Assembly (NCBI GenBank): GCA_037783415.1
Contig: JAZGTN010000213.1
Location: 62,001-126,000, forward strand
Direction: 5' to 3'
Origin: Leptasterias polaris
Lineage: Eukaryota; Echinodermata; Asteroidea; Forcipulatida; Asteriidae
Length of the DNA stretch: 64,000 nt
The position numbers were made by a program, and so were the translations under genes. Shown in pieces: positions 35,501 through 50,500 of this stretch. Under the pieces are notes generated by a model. It did not search any database, was not told the origin of the DNA, and was given only the letters and a program-made list of their open reading frames with translations. How positions within the stretch are numbered: position 1 is the stretch's first letter; the number at the start of each line of letters is the position of its first letter.

Positions 35501-38500
35501 TCTTAACTGATCAATGTTAACAGCAAAAGACTTTCATCTACTAAATTCACATTATCAAAGTATGTGATTTCTCAAGGGAAGCTGACTGGGTAAAATTTAG
35601 TTCAATTTTTGAGTGAACAAAGAAACTTGACTAGAATGGGATTTTTTGTACTCATGGTAACCTCTGGATTAACGTACCGGCGCTCTACCAACTGTGTTAT
35701 CTAGCCCTCATGATGGCAGTTTAAGGTTGCTTGGCTTCTGACTGGCACCCCGAACAAAGATATTGACAAATCAGGAGACGGCCATCATAGGGTTAGATAA
35801 CTCAGTCAATAGAGCATGCTAGCATGTTAATTCGGAAGTCACAGGTTCAAATTCCATTCTAGTTGATTTGTCTTTGTTCACCCAATGATTTCAATTTCAT
35901 GATTTAACTGAGGGTGACTAAACCAAAGTGACACTTTACCTGTCATGAATGGAGTTAATGTAGAGATTGACAAACCACATGAGGGAGTATTGGTACATGG
36001 GGTCGATGTTGGGTAGGTCGGCAATGCTGAAGAACAAGACGCTAGAGTGCTTAGCGATCGGCCGGTAGCCGGCGCGGGACTCGTTTAGTTTCTTCTCCGT
36101 CTCTTCAGCAATCTTCTGCTTCTTGGAGATCTCATCAGAGAGAACCTGAGAAAGATGCAGAGGGCAGTGTTAAATAAAGGGTTATGAATCTACGTTTAGT
36201 TTCCTAAATGGTTAAATGGAACTTGTGACTTAAGGTTAACCGTTTAACTGTTTCTACGGATTCCAATCTGTACTATGAGCCAAGCTGTAAAAGAAGAAGA
36301 TGTCGTCACACGTCACACTTCCCAGGATCAATTAGGATTACAAAAAAGAGCACTTAGCCAGTCTTCACAGTCACAAAACCTCAAACCACAGGTATGGCAG
36401 GGTATAAGGTAAAATGAACATAACAAATTGTGGGGAATTGAAAATAATGTATTACATTGTGTAGGGGATTAAGATAAGACAGTTCCAGAAACAAAAGGGA
36501 GGTCAATCATTCTCCCTGGATAGCATCTGGGGCTAACATTATCAAGAAAAGAAAGATACCAATGTTTATATATTTTTCTTTATTCGGTGTAGGTTTTATT
36601 TTAATAAAACCATAACACATAGGATTACCCTGGACGAAGAAAAAAAACCTTATTTGACAGTCTCAATTTAAGATTTCACACAGTGATCATCACAATGAAC
36701 TCAAGCGATACCAGATAAGGCACACAGTTAGATAACCAGCAGTGTTTGTTTTTTTGACCTTTGAAAGTCAGATAAGCCGCGCCTTATACACAGGAAAAAA
36801 CGGTAATTGGCAAGGAGTAATAGTGAAAAAACAAACTGGTAACCCTGTTTCAGCCCCAGGAGTAGGTGGCAACGTGCCTCTGGTGACAGTTGACTTGGGT
36901 TGACAGCCAAAATAAGTTTAGTGTAGCCCTCACCTTGAAGTTGCCGTTTGGCCTTGTGATGTATTGCCATTTCTCATATAAAAAAAAAAGAAGGAAAAAA
37001 AAAAAAACTTCTGAAAAAAATAAATAAATTACCTTAGAAGAGTCAAGGATGCGAATGGCCGACTCATCCTCCAGGATGTTACCCTCTGAAGATGACAACG
37101 TCTCAAGAATCTTGTCCTCAATCTCCTTCAGTTGTCTCTTATTGGCTGCACTCTGGAGGACCATGGCTTGCCGCTCTTCTTCAAGCTCTGGCCTGTAATG
37201 AGAAAATGAAAACGCTCCTTAAAAAGTCATCTTTCCACAAAAACATTTTGGGACAAGTTCTATACAGGTATTATGGGTAAAAGACAACTAACAATAGTAT
37301 ATTTAAATGAAAGAATTGATAAAACCCCAGAAGAGATTTTTCTAGAAAAGTACTTTTTATCTTAAAAATACTTCTTAATTCATATCACTCTAGATTCTAA
37401 GGGTTTAACACTAATCACCAATGGGGTGAAATTGAAACAAAATTTTACATTATCAGTTATGTTGATCTTTTTTTAAAAGAGTTGTTTAAATTTGTCAAAA
37501 ACAGATATCAATTTATAGTTGTCAGAACAGATAATTTACAAACTTATAAGTTTTTAATAGAATAAATCATTGTTAAATTTCTGTATGATTCAATTAATTT
37601 GATGTCATCATCCACCATTTTGGAAGGTTCAAATTGCATGCGACGCTCAACTGTCGTGCGTATGCGCATGTACTAATAGATTTTACATTGAGTACTGGCA
37701 TGTATTGATTATTCTTAGACAAACGACACAGGAGACAAAATATTTTGTTAGTGACCTCATGCCACAGCTTGAATTTATTTTGATTCAGCCAGAATTTTTT
37801 TTATACCGGATACCAATACTTTTGTATTCAGGGCAAACCGGCAAATTAAACATTTTGGAGTGGGGCACACCAGACCCCCTGGGCACACCAGACCCAGCCA
37901 CAAATTGGGCACACCAGACCCATTTGAAAGTTGGGCACACCAGACCCATTTGAAAGTTGGGCACACCAGACCCATTTGAAAGTTGGGCACACCAGACCCA
38001 TTTGAAAGTTGGGCACACCAGACCCATGCGCACACCAGACCCATTTGAAAGTTGGGCACACCAGACCCATTTGAAAGTTGGACCTCCAAAAAAGCTTGCA
38101 AAGCAAGTTCTGAAATTTGCCACAACAGCACATTAAGTGTCCTTCTGACCACCTGGCATTTGTCCCTCCAGTGAAGGGCAATAATAAATGACCATGAGCT
38201 CACCCCAGGGAAATTACTTTAATAAAAGGAGGGGGGGGGGGTCAATTTGAACAACTGCCGAAGCTAAGAATAAATCATTTGATCTCTGAATGATAATATG
38301 TGTTATGTAACGCGTAACTAGCGTCACCCATAAGCTTAAGCGCCATGTGTATGCTTAAAAACTTCTCCCCGTGTTTATATCGCACATTTAAACATGGTCA
38401 TGTGATCTCCTCTTGACCAATGAGAATGGATAACTGTCCTGGGTATTTACGAATAATAAATAAAATAATAGATACCTTTCTTTAGCGACCACTATTCCTA

Positions 38501-41500
38501 AGAGCTGATCCTCCAGGCCGTCCGGTGTGATCATGAAGTTGAGAAGAGACACCTTAGTGGCGACCTCCGGCAGGTAGTGGGGATTGCGCAGCTTCGTGGT
38601 GATGTAGAAGCGGAAATCTTGAGAGTACTCAATGACATTCTCACCCAGACGGATACACTCAACGCCACCTAGAGGTGAAAGAGAATCGGTTGGATGTGAA
38701 CCCATAACAAGTGAACTCGCATGCAATAATCATTACTTGAATTTCCCATTAACCAAAATCTTTGACGTCTTCTCACTGGTTTCACTGCGACTCTTATCAG
38801 TAAAGTAATTGTAATATAAACATTCCCCTGAACCCACTTCCCCAAGGCTAGTGATCCTGACCCACAAGCCTACTTACTGGTGTCAAATAACCGAAATGCT
38901 GAAGAGCAGAGAGAAAGTCCTACTGTTTCTTATTTCATTTCTCGGGATATATTTGGTTGATATTTATGATTCAAAGTTGCTTTCATAATAACATTTACCA
39001 CTGTTTCCCAATGCTTGTCATTATAAACAAGAACCTCTAAAATGTTGTCAATATTTGTGTCAGTAAACTCACAGGCAGTGACACCCTAAACCACATGTTT
39101 ACGCCTCATGAACTTTTGATCAGATATGAAAAATCCTGTTGAAAACTGCTCATTCCCAAACCAGTGAGTACCAATCTGAGTTTGTCATAGGCAAACTCTG
39201 GTCTGCTTTTAATGGGTGATTCACGTAATGTCTAATGTCAAATTTTTTTGTTTTGTCATTACGAGACCACAAGATAATTAACTCCACACAACTTTGTTTA
39301 AACAGGGGTTTTGAGGTGGTTGTGGGCACGATCAATGGATCGTAACAGTGACTGAGATTGCAGACACTCTCGTCTTTGTTCATGACCTCTCTTCCCCGCC
39401 ACCTTATCCAGGGCCCAATTTCTTAGAGCTGCTTAACCAGAAGAATTGCTTGAATATAATTCTGCTAAGCAAACATGAGCAGGATACCAGTCACAGATGG
39501 AACATGTGGAATGCCTTTTTGGCTGGTAAGCATAATTGTGTTGTGTGCTGAGCTACTTTTTGTGCTTAAGCAGCTATACGAAATTGGGCCCAAATGGATT
39601 CCCTTATCCAGCGTGCTTTCCAATTTTCCTCTTTCTCTAAAAGGTCCCCCTCCCAGTCTATGGCGTAATTAGATTGTTCCTTACCTTGTTTGAAGGTCTG
39701 TTTGAGCAGCAGAGGCTCCAGGGACGGATCCAGCTCTTCTCCAACGTTCTCAAGGAGGAGCGGTGTACCGAACTGCAGACAGTTCTCCAAGATGCGCATG
39801 TAGTCGTTATCGGTCAGCTTGATGACTGACAGGTTGTTATCCTTCTCAGAGTTCTTGACCCACTTATTGGCTTGACCCTGGGGGTCGATCATCAACGGCC
39901 TGTGGGATGGAGGATAAATTTTGACGGTAGATTAATATGACTGACATTTTTTAACAGTTGCCTTCAAGCCTGTGGCGTGTCGTGGCCGAGTGGTTAAGTG
40001 CACTGGACTCAAGCTGTGGTGTTTCTGATCTTCACAGTGTGGGTTCAAATCCTGGTTGTGGCTCTTGTGTCCTTGAGCAAGATACTTTACCATAATTGAT
40101 TTGTCCTTCAAATGGGATATATAGCAGTAGGTCCAAGGATTGGTAGTTCACATAAAAGAACCAAGAACACTTATCATGGAAGAGTAGGGGTTAACCCCAG
40201 TGTTTTCTGGCTCACATAGCCACCACCCTTGTTTACAGGTTTCCTCAGGCTTGCGAGCTACAGTGATTAAGTTCACTTATGAGGCATCCTTGGTTTCATT
40301 ACCAGAAATATATAGTAATAATAATAATAACAATAATAGATTGATTAACTTTTAGGTTTTAGTTATAAGGGAACAAATTATGTTACAGTTGTTATCAAAT
40401 ATCTGTATTTTTAGAAAGGGTGAATTTATTTTTATCTGCACGATAGAAATCATAGAAATGGCTTTTTCAAAATAACTGAACAAAGATTACATATTAAGTA
40501 AATCAATTTTGGGTGAACCCCCTACAACAGGATTTGAATCTTTGAAGAAGGAAATTTGCTGAGCAGTATTTTCAGCTCAACAGCTATATGGAGTTGGACC
40601 AAGGACACAGTTTAGTTTTTAAAACATAAACATTGTTAGAATGTCTTACCATCTTCTAGAGTTATCAACAATGACACCATTGTCAACTGAGAAGCTGTCT
40701 GTGGGTAGACCAGCGATGTTCCACGCCCTGATCTTGATGGGTTCCCCCAGGGTCTTGCTCAGCGAGAACTCATCTGAACAAGGAATCTTCTTGGCCTATG
40801 GGTACAGTAAACATCTGGTTACAATATTGAGTAGCTGGCTCACTGAACTTTGATTTGAAACGATAACTTACGTTTTCATTGTGTCATGTTTAAGAGGAAG
40901 GGGCAAACTCACAGTGCCTAGATCGTGGGGAGTTTGGGGGCTTTTGCTATGACAACTGCTGCATTAAAGAGACACAATTGAAAAACAGCCAGTGCATACT
41001 AGAAAGAAGGGGCAAAACACAGTGCCTAGATTGTGGGGTGAAATGGGGCTTTTGCTATTATTGCTGCCAAAATAAATAAACACAGTTAAAAAACAGCCAG
41101 TGCACTGGCTGTTTTTTAGCATACAAGAAAAAAGGGGCAAACTAACAGTGCATAGACCGTGTGGTGTTTTGGGGCTCTTGCTATTATTACTGCCATATTA
41201 AATAAACACAGTTGGAAAACAGCCAGTGTTGTGGTAAGAAGGGACAAAGATCATGGGGTGTTTTGGGGGCTCTTGCTATTATTACTGCCATATTAAATAA
41301 ACAGTTGGAAAACAGCCAGTGTTGTGGTAAGAAGGGACAAAGATCATGGGGTGTTTTGGGGGCTCTTGCTATTATTACTGCCATATTAAATAAACACAGT
41401 TGGAAAACAGCCAGTGTTGTGGTAAGAAGGGACAAAGATCATGGGGTGTTTTGGGGGCTCTTGCTATTATTACTGCCATATTAAATAAACACAGTTGGAA

Positions 41501-44500
41501 AACAGCCAGTGTTGTGGTAAGAAGGGACAAAGATCATGGGGTGTTTTGGGGGCTCTTGCTATTATTACTGCCATATTAAATAAACAGTTGGAAAACAGCC
41601 AGTGTTGTGGTAAGAAGGGACAAAGATCATGGGGTGTTTTGGGGGCTCTTGCTATTATTACTGCCATATTAAATAAACACAGTTGGAAAACAGCCAGTGT
41701 TGTGGTAAGAAGGGACAAAGATCATGGGGTGTTGGGGGCTCTTGCTATTATTACTGCCATATTAAATAAACACAGTTGGAAAACAGCTAGTGTTGTGGTA
41801 AGAAGGGACAAAGATCATGGGGTGTTTTGGGGCTCATGCTATTATTCCTGCCGTATTAAATAAACACAGTTGGAAAACAGCTAGTGTTGTGGTAAGAAGG
41901 GGCAAACTCACCGTGCATAACTTCGTCCACTCACTGGTACATCTGAACCTGAACGCCGAGGTGAAAGCACCGAGGTACGCGATGACACCGGATGAGATCA
42001 GCACGTCACCCATCAAGTTATCGTAGATGTTCTGCAGCTGGGCTGCAGCGGTGGTCCATCTGTGATCAAGATTATAACATGGATTACCCTCACAGACAAC
42101 AACATCATCTTTGGATAGATGTTTGTGGCATCCACTGCTAGTTGCAGGATCTGAACTGGCCTCAAGTCACTGGGCCTACTGGGCCTGCTGGGTCATGGTG
42201 GTCTAGTTGTTAAAGGCAGCTTTTGAGGCATAATTGACCCATTTCCCAACATGCATGGCACTCACACGTACATGTCCTGTCCGACGTTCTGGAGTAAAAA
42301 TGCACACAAAGGAACTGACTCCCAAAATGGCGGAAATGGTACAAGCGCATTGTAAGGAGGCGCATTTTGCAAGGGATCAATAGACAATTATCCTCTGCCA
42401 AACTTGAGTTCTGCAAAAAATAATTAATGGCCTGACGTTTCGAACCTAGCAAAGTATTTCTCGCAGGCTAAACTTGAATCCTCTCTGCTGTAACAGTCAA
42501 GAGCAGTGTAAATTCTTATCTTGCAAACCTAACTCCTGAGTATTGATGGCTGTACGCACATGCAGGCACTCATCCCAACAAGTTTAACATCTCGTAGTTT
42601 GATGTGAAAACTAAGATTGTCAAACACTTTGTGCGTATTTTGCACGCTCTGTTTGCAAGGTTGCTGGAGGATGAAATTGTCATCCCATGCCCGCTTGTTG
42701 AATACAGAAAGATATAACAAGTCTACATTCCATGAGCAACAAGGAAAAAAAACTGAACAAGGTTTCTTAGACTAATAGCTGAGGCAAAAGCTGTGTTCAA
42801 ATCAAGCAATTTGAGCTACAGCTTAAGCCATTGGCTGCAATCCGGATATGAAGCTACTACTGAAGCCATTTGAGTACTTTTAACCCCTGACCTGTCTTTC
42901 TCTCCACCCAGTCCGCCAATCAGCTTCTCCGCTCTAACTAGCTTCTTGGCACACAGGTCCACCTGCTGTTCTAGCTGCTCCTTCTTGTCCGTCATATCCT
43001 TGAAAGACTGTTTGAGGTTGGCTAGGCGTTCCTCAACAGCATGCAGCTCCGATCTCTTGGCTGTCGAAGGAAATCCAATAAAACAACGGTTTAAGAAACA
43101 AAGATTCACAAACCAGGCACATACAGTCACAGCTGACGCTCTGCACAACAGTTGTTCACATTTTGCAACTTGGGGATTTAGAGCAGTATGGTAAACATGC
43201 ATTTAAAACACAACGCACGGGACAAAGCAATCATGAATATAATGTGTTTTTACTCAACACCTGCTGCTAACACATAGGATTCAAACTGCCTCTAGCCATC
43301 GGGCTAGTTTGGTGGTCTAGTAGTAAAGAAATCTGCTCTACCAATGCAAAAATCGTGAGTTTGAATACCACCCGAGTGATTTGCCTGTGAATTTTCTTTT
43401 ACAGAACTCATGAAAGTACTGAGAATACAGTGCTTAAAGGCACTGTACACGTTTGGTAATTACTCAAAATATATATTAGCATAAAAACTTACTTGGTAAC
43501 GAGTAACGGAGAGCTGTTGATAGTATAAAACATTGTGAGAAACGACTCCCTCTGAAGTAACGTAGTTTTTGAGAAAGAGGTAATTTCTCACTAAAATAAT
43601 AAAAGATTTCTGGCCAGAAGCTTTTTATTCCTATCTGAAAGCACACTAATTTGTACAACAAGGGTGTTTTTTCTTTCATCATTTTCTTGCAACTTCAATA
43701 ACCAATTGAGCCCAAATTTTCACAGGCTTGTTATTTTATGCATATGTTGGGATACACCAAGTGAGAATACTGGTCTTTGACAATTACAAAACGTGTTCAG
43801 TGCCTTTAAAACACATCAGTGTTGTGTAAAAATTAAAAAACTATATTTTTAATTCCTGATGCAAAACAAATTTCAAAATCTATTAAAAAGCAATGATGGA
43901 TAAGCGCCTTGCTTAGGACAAAACTGTCAATACTTGGACTCAAACCCACACTCTGCTGATCAGAAATACCAGAGCTTGAGTCTGGTGTGCTTAACTGTTC
44001 GGCCATGACACATCAAAAATCCCTTTCACTCCATTCCAGCAAACTTACCATTTAGGAGGGCCATTGTCTGGCTCAGGTCATCCTCTGCCTCTTTGAGTTT
44101 CTCTTTCTTAGGAGCCACCACCTTGGCCACTCTGTCATACACCTCCATGGCCATGACCCACTTGCACAGACCCTCAGCAGCAGAGGATGCTTTGGCCACC
44201 TTGACCGGGTCAAACTCTGGGTTGGTCATGAACTCTGCACGGATCTTCTTCATGATGTGAGGCTAGTAAAGATAAATGAAAATAAAAATGTTATGAACTT
44301 GTTGCCCCTAAAGGTGATCCCTCTGCTGCCTTGTAAGGTATCATAAACATGTGAGTGATCCCTGGCTACACGGCAGTTACAGGTTGAATGGCTTCTGACT
44401 GGCACCCCTGAGCAAAGATATTGACACATTAGGTAGACCGCCAACTTTAGGGCTAGATAGATCAGTTGGTGGAGCGACGTCCTGATATTCTGGAGGTCGC

Positions 44501-47500
44501 AGGTTCAAGTCCCGCTCTATTAAATTTTACGTTATTCAAATCAAACTTAAAGTTTAAAACTGCTGTTTTTATTAATTTTGAGAACATTTCAGCAGCAAAT
44601 ATTTCTTAAATTGTGAGTTGTGATCTTGTTAAGAAAGTTGGCGCTTGCACAGTAAGCCAAGAATGGTGACCGTAAAAGCAGAATTCGATGGTAGCAGAGC
44701 CATGAAATTTGGCCCAAGTCTGCAACCTCTTACTAAGATAGAAGAAAATAATAATATACTCACAGCAATGTTGTCTCTGTCATACGTCTTGAGTAAGTTC
44801 AAGAAATTCATGTCACCGACGAGTTTCTTCGAGGGTCCCCAGAAGTCTAGGATCTTGCCTCCTGTGCCAGCGGGGTCGTTGATCTTCTCTGGTTTGATAT
44901 CTTTCATGATACAGACAGCGGCCATGACCAACTTGACACCCGAGGGTGGGTTCTTCATGGTCTTCACCACGGCAATATCAGCGGGCTGAGGGCAACAAGT
45001 TATTTGAAAATGTAATGCAAGAAACAATCAGGAAATTACTTGAAACTGACCCTTCAGGTCTAGGGTTAAAAATGGCGATATACCACACCTACAACTTTCC
45101 CCATTAAGCTTATGACCTGTTATCGCAAATGCTTGTTTTGTTTTGTTAGGTTGTGTAGCCATTGGTAGCCTGTTTCAAATCTGAACAGTTGTTGGGAAAG
45201 GGATGTTTAGGAAAGGGCTATAGAGGTAGCAGTCAACTGTGGGAAATGGTTGCCTGTAAGTGAGGCTATGTCGATTGGTCTGGTTGTGTGAGATTGATTG
45301 TCTCTTCTCTTGGATGATGTTTGGAGGAACTTAGTTCCCCCCCAAAAAAAAAAAAAATAATAAAAAATATCTTTAGTTTTATAAATTTATTAAGTTTTGT
45401 GGAGAGAAAATTTTATACTTTATACTTATACTTTACACTGGCAAAACACTATAAGTTATTAAAAGGTACAATCCTCAAAAAATATCTATGGCTGAGAAAA
45501 TTCAAATATATACAAATATTCAAAATTGTATTAGGGAGGAAGAGGTGACCGGCACCTCTACAAGGCCATTCAACCACAAAAATTGTCAATTAATACACCG
45601 CCCCTCAGAAAATAATCAAAATCAAATACAACATTAGTAAAAAATAATAACCTTGAGCGTGTTAAGAGCAGACAGAGCGGCCTCTAGAGCAGGGATGGCT
45701 TCAGCTAGATCACTCTCACACTCATCCTTCAAGGCCTGGGCAGAAGCTGCCTGATCGTTGGCAGAGGCTTCCTCCTTGCGTACATTCTCGCTGGTAGCTG
45801 CCACGTCAACAGACTCCTTCTCAATAATCTACCAAAGAATGAAAACAGTCAAGACACATTTGAGGTTTCCGGTAAGAAAAAGATTTGACAGTATCTTTAA
45901 ATATCAAATAATAATAATAATAAAAAGTTGCATCCCCTTAAGGAGATCCCCGGCTGCCGCTTCCCAGGGTGTATTATAAACTAAGGTGTGACCCCTGGCT
46001 ACACGGCAGTTAACGGTAGTATGGCTGGTGACAGGCTCCCCCCAAACAAGTATATTGACAAAATAGGGAGACCGCAAACATAAGGCTCAGTCGGTAGAGC
46101 GCCGGCATGTTAATCTGGAGGTTGTAGGTTCAAATCCCGCTCTAAGTAAATCTTTCTTTGCTCAACCCCAAAGTATTTTTAGAGAAACAGTTAGTTTTGC
46201 AGTTGGTTAAATTCATTTCATTTCTAATGACGTGTCGTGGCTGAGCGGTCTACTGCACAGACTCAAGTTCTGGTGGCTAAGTCATCGTGGCGAGTTCGAT
46301 CTGTGGAGTATTGGTACTGGTATAAACTTCACAATCAGTGAGATTTCAGATTGACACTAATGGAATCCCACCCCCCCCCCCCCCCCATTACCAATCCTGT
46401 ACAATGTTTTAAAAATCAGTGGCATGATTTGACTTACCACCATCATCTTCTGGTTCTCATCGGCAGCGACCACCAGCTGAGGTTGAAGTTCCTTTAGCTC
46501 GATCTGCATAGAGCCTACCTGGGACTCAGCAAATGCTAGCTTCTCAAGACCCACCACGTAGCGACGCTTTGCCTTCATTGTCTCGTCTCGTTTCTTGCCG
46601 AGGAGCGTCTTGAAGGCCGAGATCAGCTCTAGGTAGGAGGTGGGGGTCACGTAGTTATGACGACCCAACTCTTCCAAGAAGCTGATTGTAGAAGATAACA
46701 TTTTTAAAAATGCAAAATTAATCTTCAAATACATCATGTGGGGCAACTCGGTTTGAGTTTTTATTTCTGAAAGACATAATGTAATTGAATTAAGAATAAA
46801 GGAATTACACCCAGCCTACTCAATTGATTCGTCCTGGCCGAGCGATTAAGTTCTTGTATTGTCAGAGTATGGGTTTGGTTTTTCGATTATCGCACTTACA
46901 TAGAGTACTGGTATGTGATGATTAAGTTATGCTTAAATTAGCAACTGCGTAAGCATGCACGCCAACCTGAATAAGTTTAAAACGTTTTACGATGTCTCTA
47001 CAACACCTTTACACATGGCCATGTGATCTCCTTTCAACCAATCAGAATGGCTAGACTGTATGCATTAGAAAGACACCATATTCCTTCATACTTACTTGAA
47101 TGAGAGGTTCCTGGCACTGGTGTGGAAATGTTTGCAGATATCTACCACCTCTTTTCGTTCGTCTTCCTCCATTTCAACAGTCTCAAGGAACTTATAAGCT
47201 ACTCTAGTCAGGGCGTCTTCTGGCCACGCCTTTAAGAGATGAAAACAACAAATAGTACCACTCAAAGAACCACACTAACAAACCGGTCATCACAACTTTG
47301 AGAATGATTTTTGAGCAAACTAACTTTTCAGTGTCTCAGTAAAAATTGATTGCCGATACGAGCAAGATTAGATTTTAAAATTGATGTTCTTACATAACAC
47401 TTTTATTGTACCTTTCTTTATAATTTTGTCAATAAATCAGCATTACATTGACAAAAAACCATGGCCCTACCTTTAGTTAATAAACAATTATCAGATTATG

Positions 47501-50500
47501 TCAGATGACTTATCTTGAACTTTATTTCTTTATTTCAGGGCTGACAGTCTCAAAAGAAAATTTCAATTTTCAGAGCGCAATCATTGGAGTACGTGTACAC
47601 ACTTACAAGTTATGTTCCTCTGACCCGTCCAAGTTTCAGGAATATAAAGAAACTAGAAGTATATGGGAAGCTGTTAAAAAATGAGTTATCATTATAGAAC
47701 AATCGGCTCCTTCAACTCATCCCCTCGTTTAATTTTCAAATAATTGTCTAGTTGAGGTAGATCCACTCTAAGGATCTATCAAGCCCAGAAAAAAATAACA
47801 AATAAATAAAAATTAATCTTAAGTTGTACCTGAAACCAATCTATGGTGCAACAGTTGATAAGAGACGGGAACTGTCTGAGACGATTGCGGAAGGCGTCAC
47901 CGATGGGCGAGAACGCGATGATGATGTGAAGATTCTCACGGCAACGGTTGACGAAGAAAGCAAAGAGAGCCAGTGGACTGAAGTCTGCATTCTTGTCTCC
48001 AGCCTGGGCTACAGGGCGAACAGCCTTGTAGAGAAACAAGTTAATTTGATATTACAATCATCTCTTTAATTAAAAAAAAAATATTAAAAATTTACTAACC
48101 AGTTACATTTTCCTTGCCAAGTCACACGACAACGGCTGTATGAATACGCACGACTCATTTTTCACTCTCCGTGCAAATACATGGGCTGAAAAAAGGTTAC
48201 TATCTAAACAGCAATGCAGTTCTCTTGAAGAATTACTTGGTGTTAAACATTGGACCAAGTTGAATTTGTTGAAATTATAAGAATGCATTTGGAACAGCTA
48301 ACAGTTGTGAAGTTTTGTCTCCCAGAGAAATCACATAAAGATCTTAGTACTTTACCTCCAAAATTTCCGCTTTCTCATCGACTGCATACAGGTTGGGCAC
48401 TTCTCCAGTATTCAGGAGATTGTCGATATCTTCCAAGAAGGATTCTTCTTTGATCTGGGTGTCTGTTATCAGGAAGACAGTCGTCTTGCCGAATGCTCCT
48501 GCGTTCTTCATCAGAGTCTGTTAATAATAATAGTTTAGAATCTTATCTAGTGCAAGTATCTGCCAATACAGTAATCAAGGCCCTTGAACAAGGCGTGTCG
48601 TGGCCGAGCGGATAAGAGCACCGGACTCAAGCTCTGATGTTTCTGTTCAGCAGAGTGTGGGTTCGAGTCCCGGTCGTGGCACTTGTGTCCTTAAGCAAGA
48701 CACTTAACCATTATTGCTTCGTCCTTCGGATGGGACGTAAAGCCGTTGGTCCCATGTGTTGTGTAATGCACGTAAAAGAACCCAGTGCACTTATCGAAAA
48801 GAGAAGGGGTTCGCCCCGGTGTTCCTGGTTTGATTGGCTGCATATTGCGCCACAGCACCTTGTAAACCATTACATAGTGCTATGTAAAGGAATAGGTTTC
48901 AAACTTCAAAAAGTAGCTCCACATATATACCTTGCAGGAAAATACTGACTGTTGAAGCGCCTTGAGCGTCACTGAGTGACGGATATGAGCGCTATATAAG
49001 AAGCCACTATTATTATTATTATTAACAAATTGAAACATTTGAATTTGTTGAACTGAGACCGATTTATGTAGAGCTTTAACATGCCTATGTTTTTTTGTTT
49101 TTTCACAAAGTGACGTGTGTGTTTAGGAATTAATTACTAATTAAAACAGTTGCAGGAATGAAAACACACTGACAGTTCTGTATGAAGTAGTCAGCTTTAT
49201 TTTTGTCTTTTCAAAAAATGAAATAAAAATAGTAAGCAGACCCCGAAACAGCAGTTTGAAAACTAGTGCAAATACGATCGTTATTTTCTCCACACACGTT
49301 TTTGGGGGACAACAGACTAGATAGGTCTTTTCGTGGTACGAGCGATGAATTGTTGTGGTAGAACGACCTTGTAGAGGTGGTCACCTGTTCCTCCTTGCCA
49401 CTCACTGTCTTGGTATTACATACAATTTTGTAAATCTGTATATACGCTTATTTTCTCAGTCGTAGTTTTATTCTGTGGAATGTACCATTTAATGACACGT
49501 GCTTGTTACAAAATAGTTTAACAAAATAAAATAACAATAATCGCTATGTCATCACTGACCTTAAGATCCTCCCGCCATTCATTCTTGCCATAGCTCTTTG
49601 AGATCTCCGGTTGGAACAGATGGAATCCGGCCATGCTAGTCGCTAATCTGGTCAGTGACTGTCGACCGCTGCCACCTACTCCGACTAACATGGCATTACC
49701 CCCTGGCTGCTTCAGGACACGACTGATACGGGACAGATGCTCAAGTACATATCTGAAAATCCAAGGAATAAATCATCTCTGATTGTTAGGGATGTTTGAA
49801 GCTTACCATGGTGTGGATCATAAGAAAAACTGTGGCAGTAAACTTGCGGGTACAACCATGCATAAAAGTCTTTTGAGAGAAGTGTTGGTTTATGAGAAGA
49901 ACCCGTGTGGTCATGACATTTCAACGGAATACTCTAATAGATAATAACAAATAATAGGTTCTTATATAGCGCACAAATCCTTGGAGCTAGATCGAGGCGC
50001 TGTGAGGATGGAACATGAGTTAGAATCGATACAGTTCTGTTTTGAGCAATTTCTTAAATGTAGCAGCTGAGGAAGAAGATCGGATGTTGTAGGGAAGATC
50101 GTTCCAAAGGCGGGGACCAATATAACCCAAGGCACCTCGGCCAACAGATTTGGAGCAGGTAGGAGTGTTCAAGGTGAGTGGATCACGAATTGATCTCAGT
50201 CTAATGTCACGGTGATACAATGATTATGAGTCTAGAGAGGTAAGATAGAGCCTGGGAGTTGATGGATTTCCAGATGGTTAGGAGGATTATATTGAATACT
50301 CTGCTCGTCTTCGGGAGGTCCTCCCACGATTATTACTTCTCCTGAGGAAGAGCAGAGTACACTGTTTCGAAATGTCAAGACCACATCAGCTCTTCTCAGA
50401 ACCAACACTTCTCCCCAAAGAGTTTTATAAATGGTTGTACCTGCAAGGTTTTTAATACATTTTTCTTAACTCTGATTATATTAAAGATACATGTACTTGA

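Noticed and set aside
41187..41863. Repeated open frames on both strands ([15 protein letters not shown] type)
   Set aside because: Product of the 94-98-bp minisatellite; frames differ between strands and end wherever unit length changes.
48593..48690. Functional tRNA-Leu gene
   Set aside because: Leu-like head with A and B boxes but poor acceptor pairing and a continuous SINE body and tail; many copies in the window share it.
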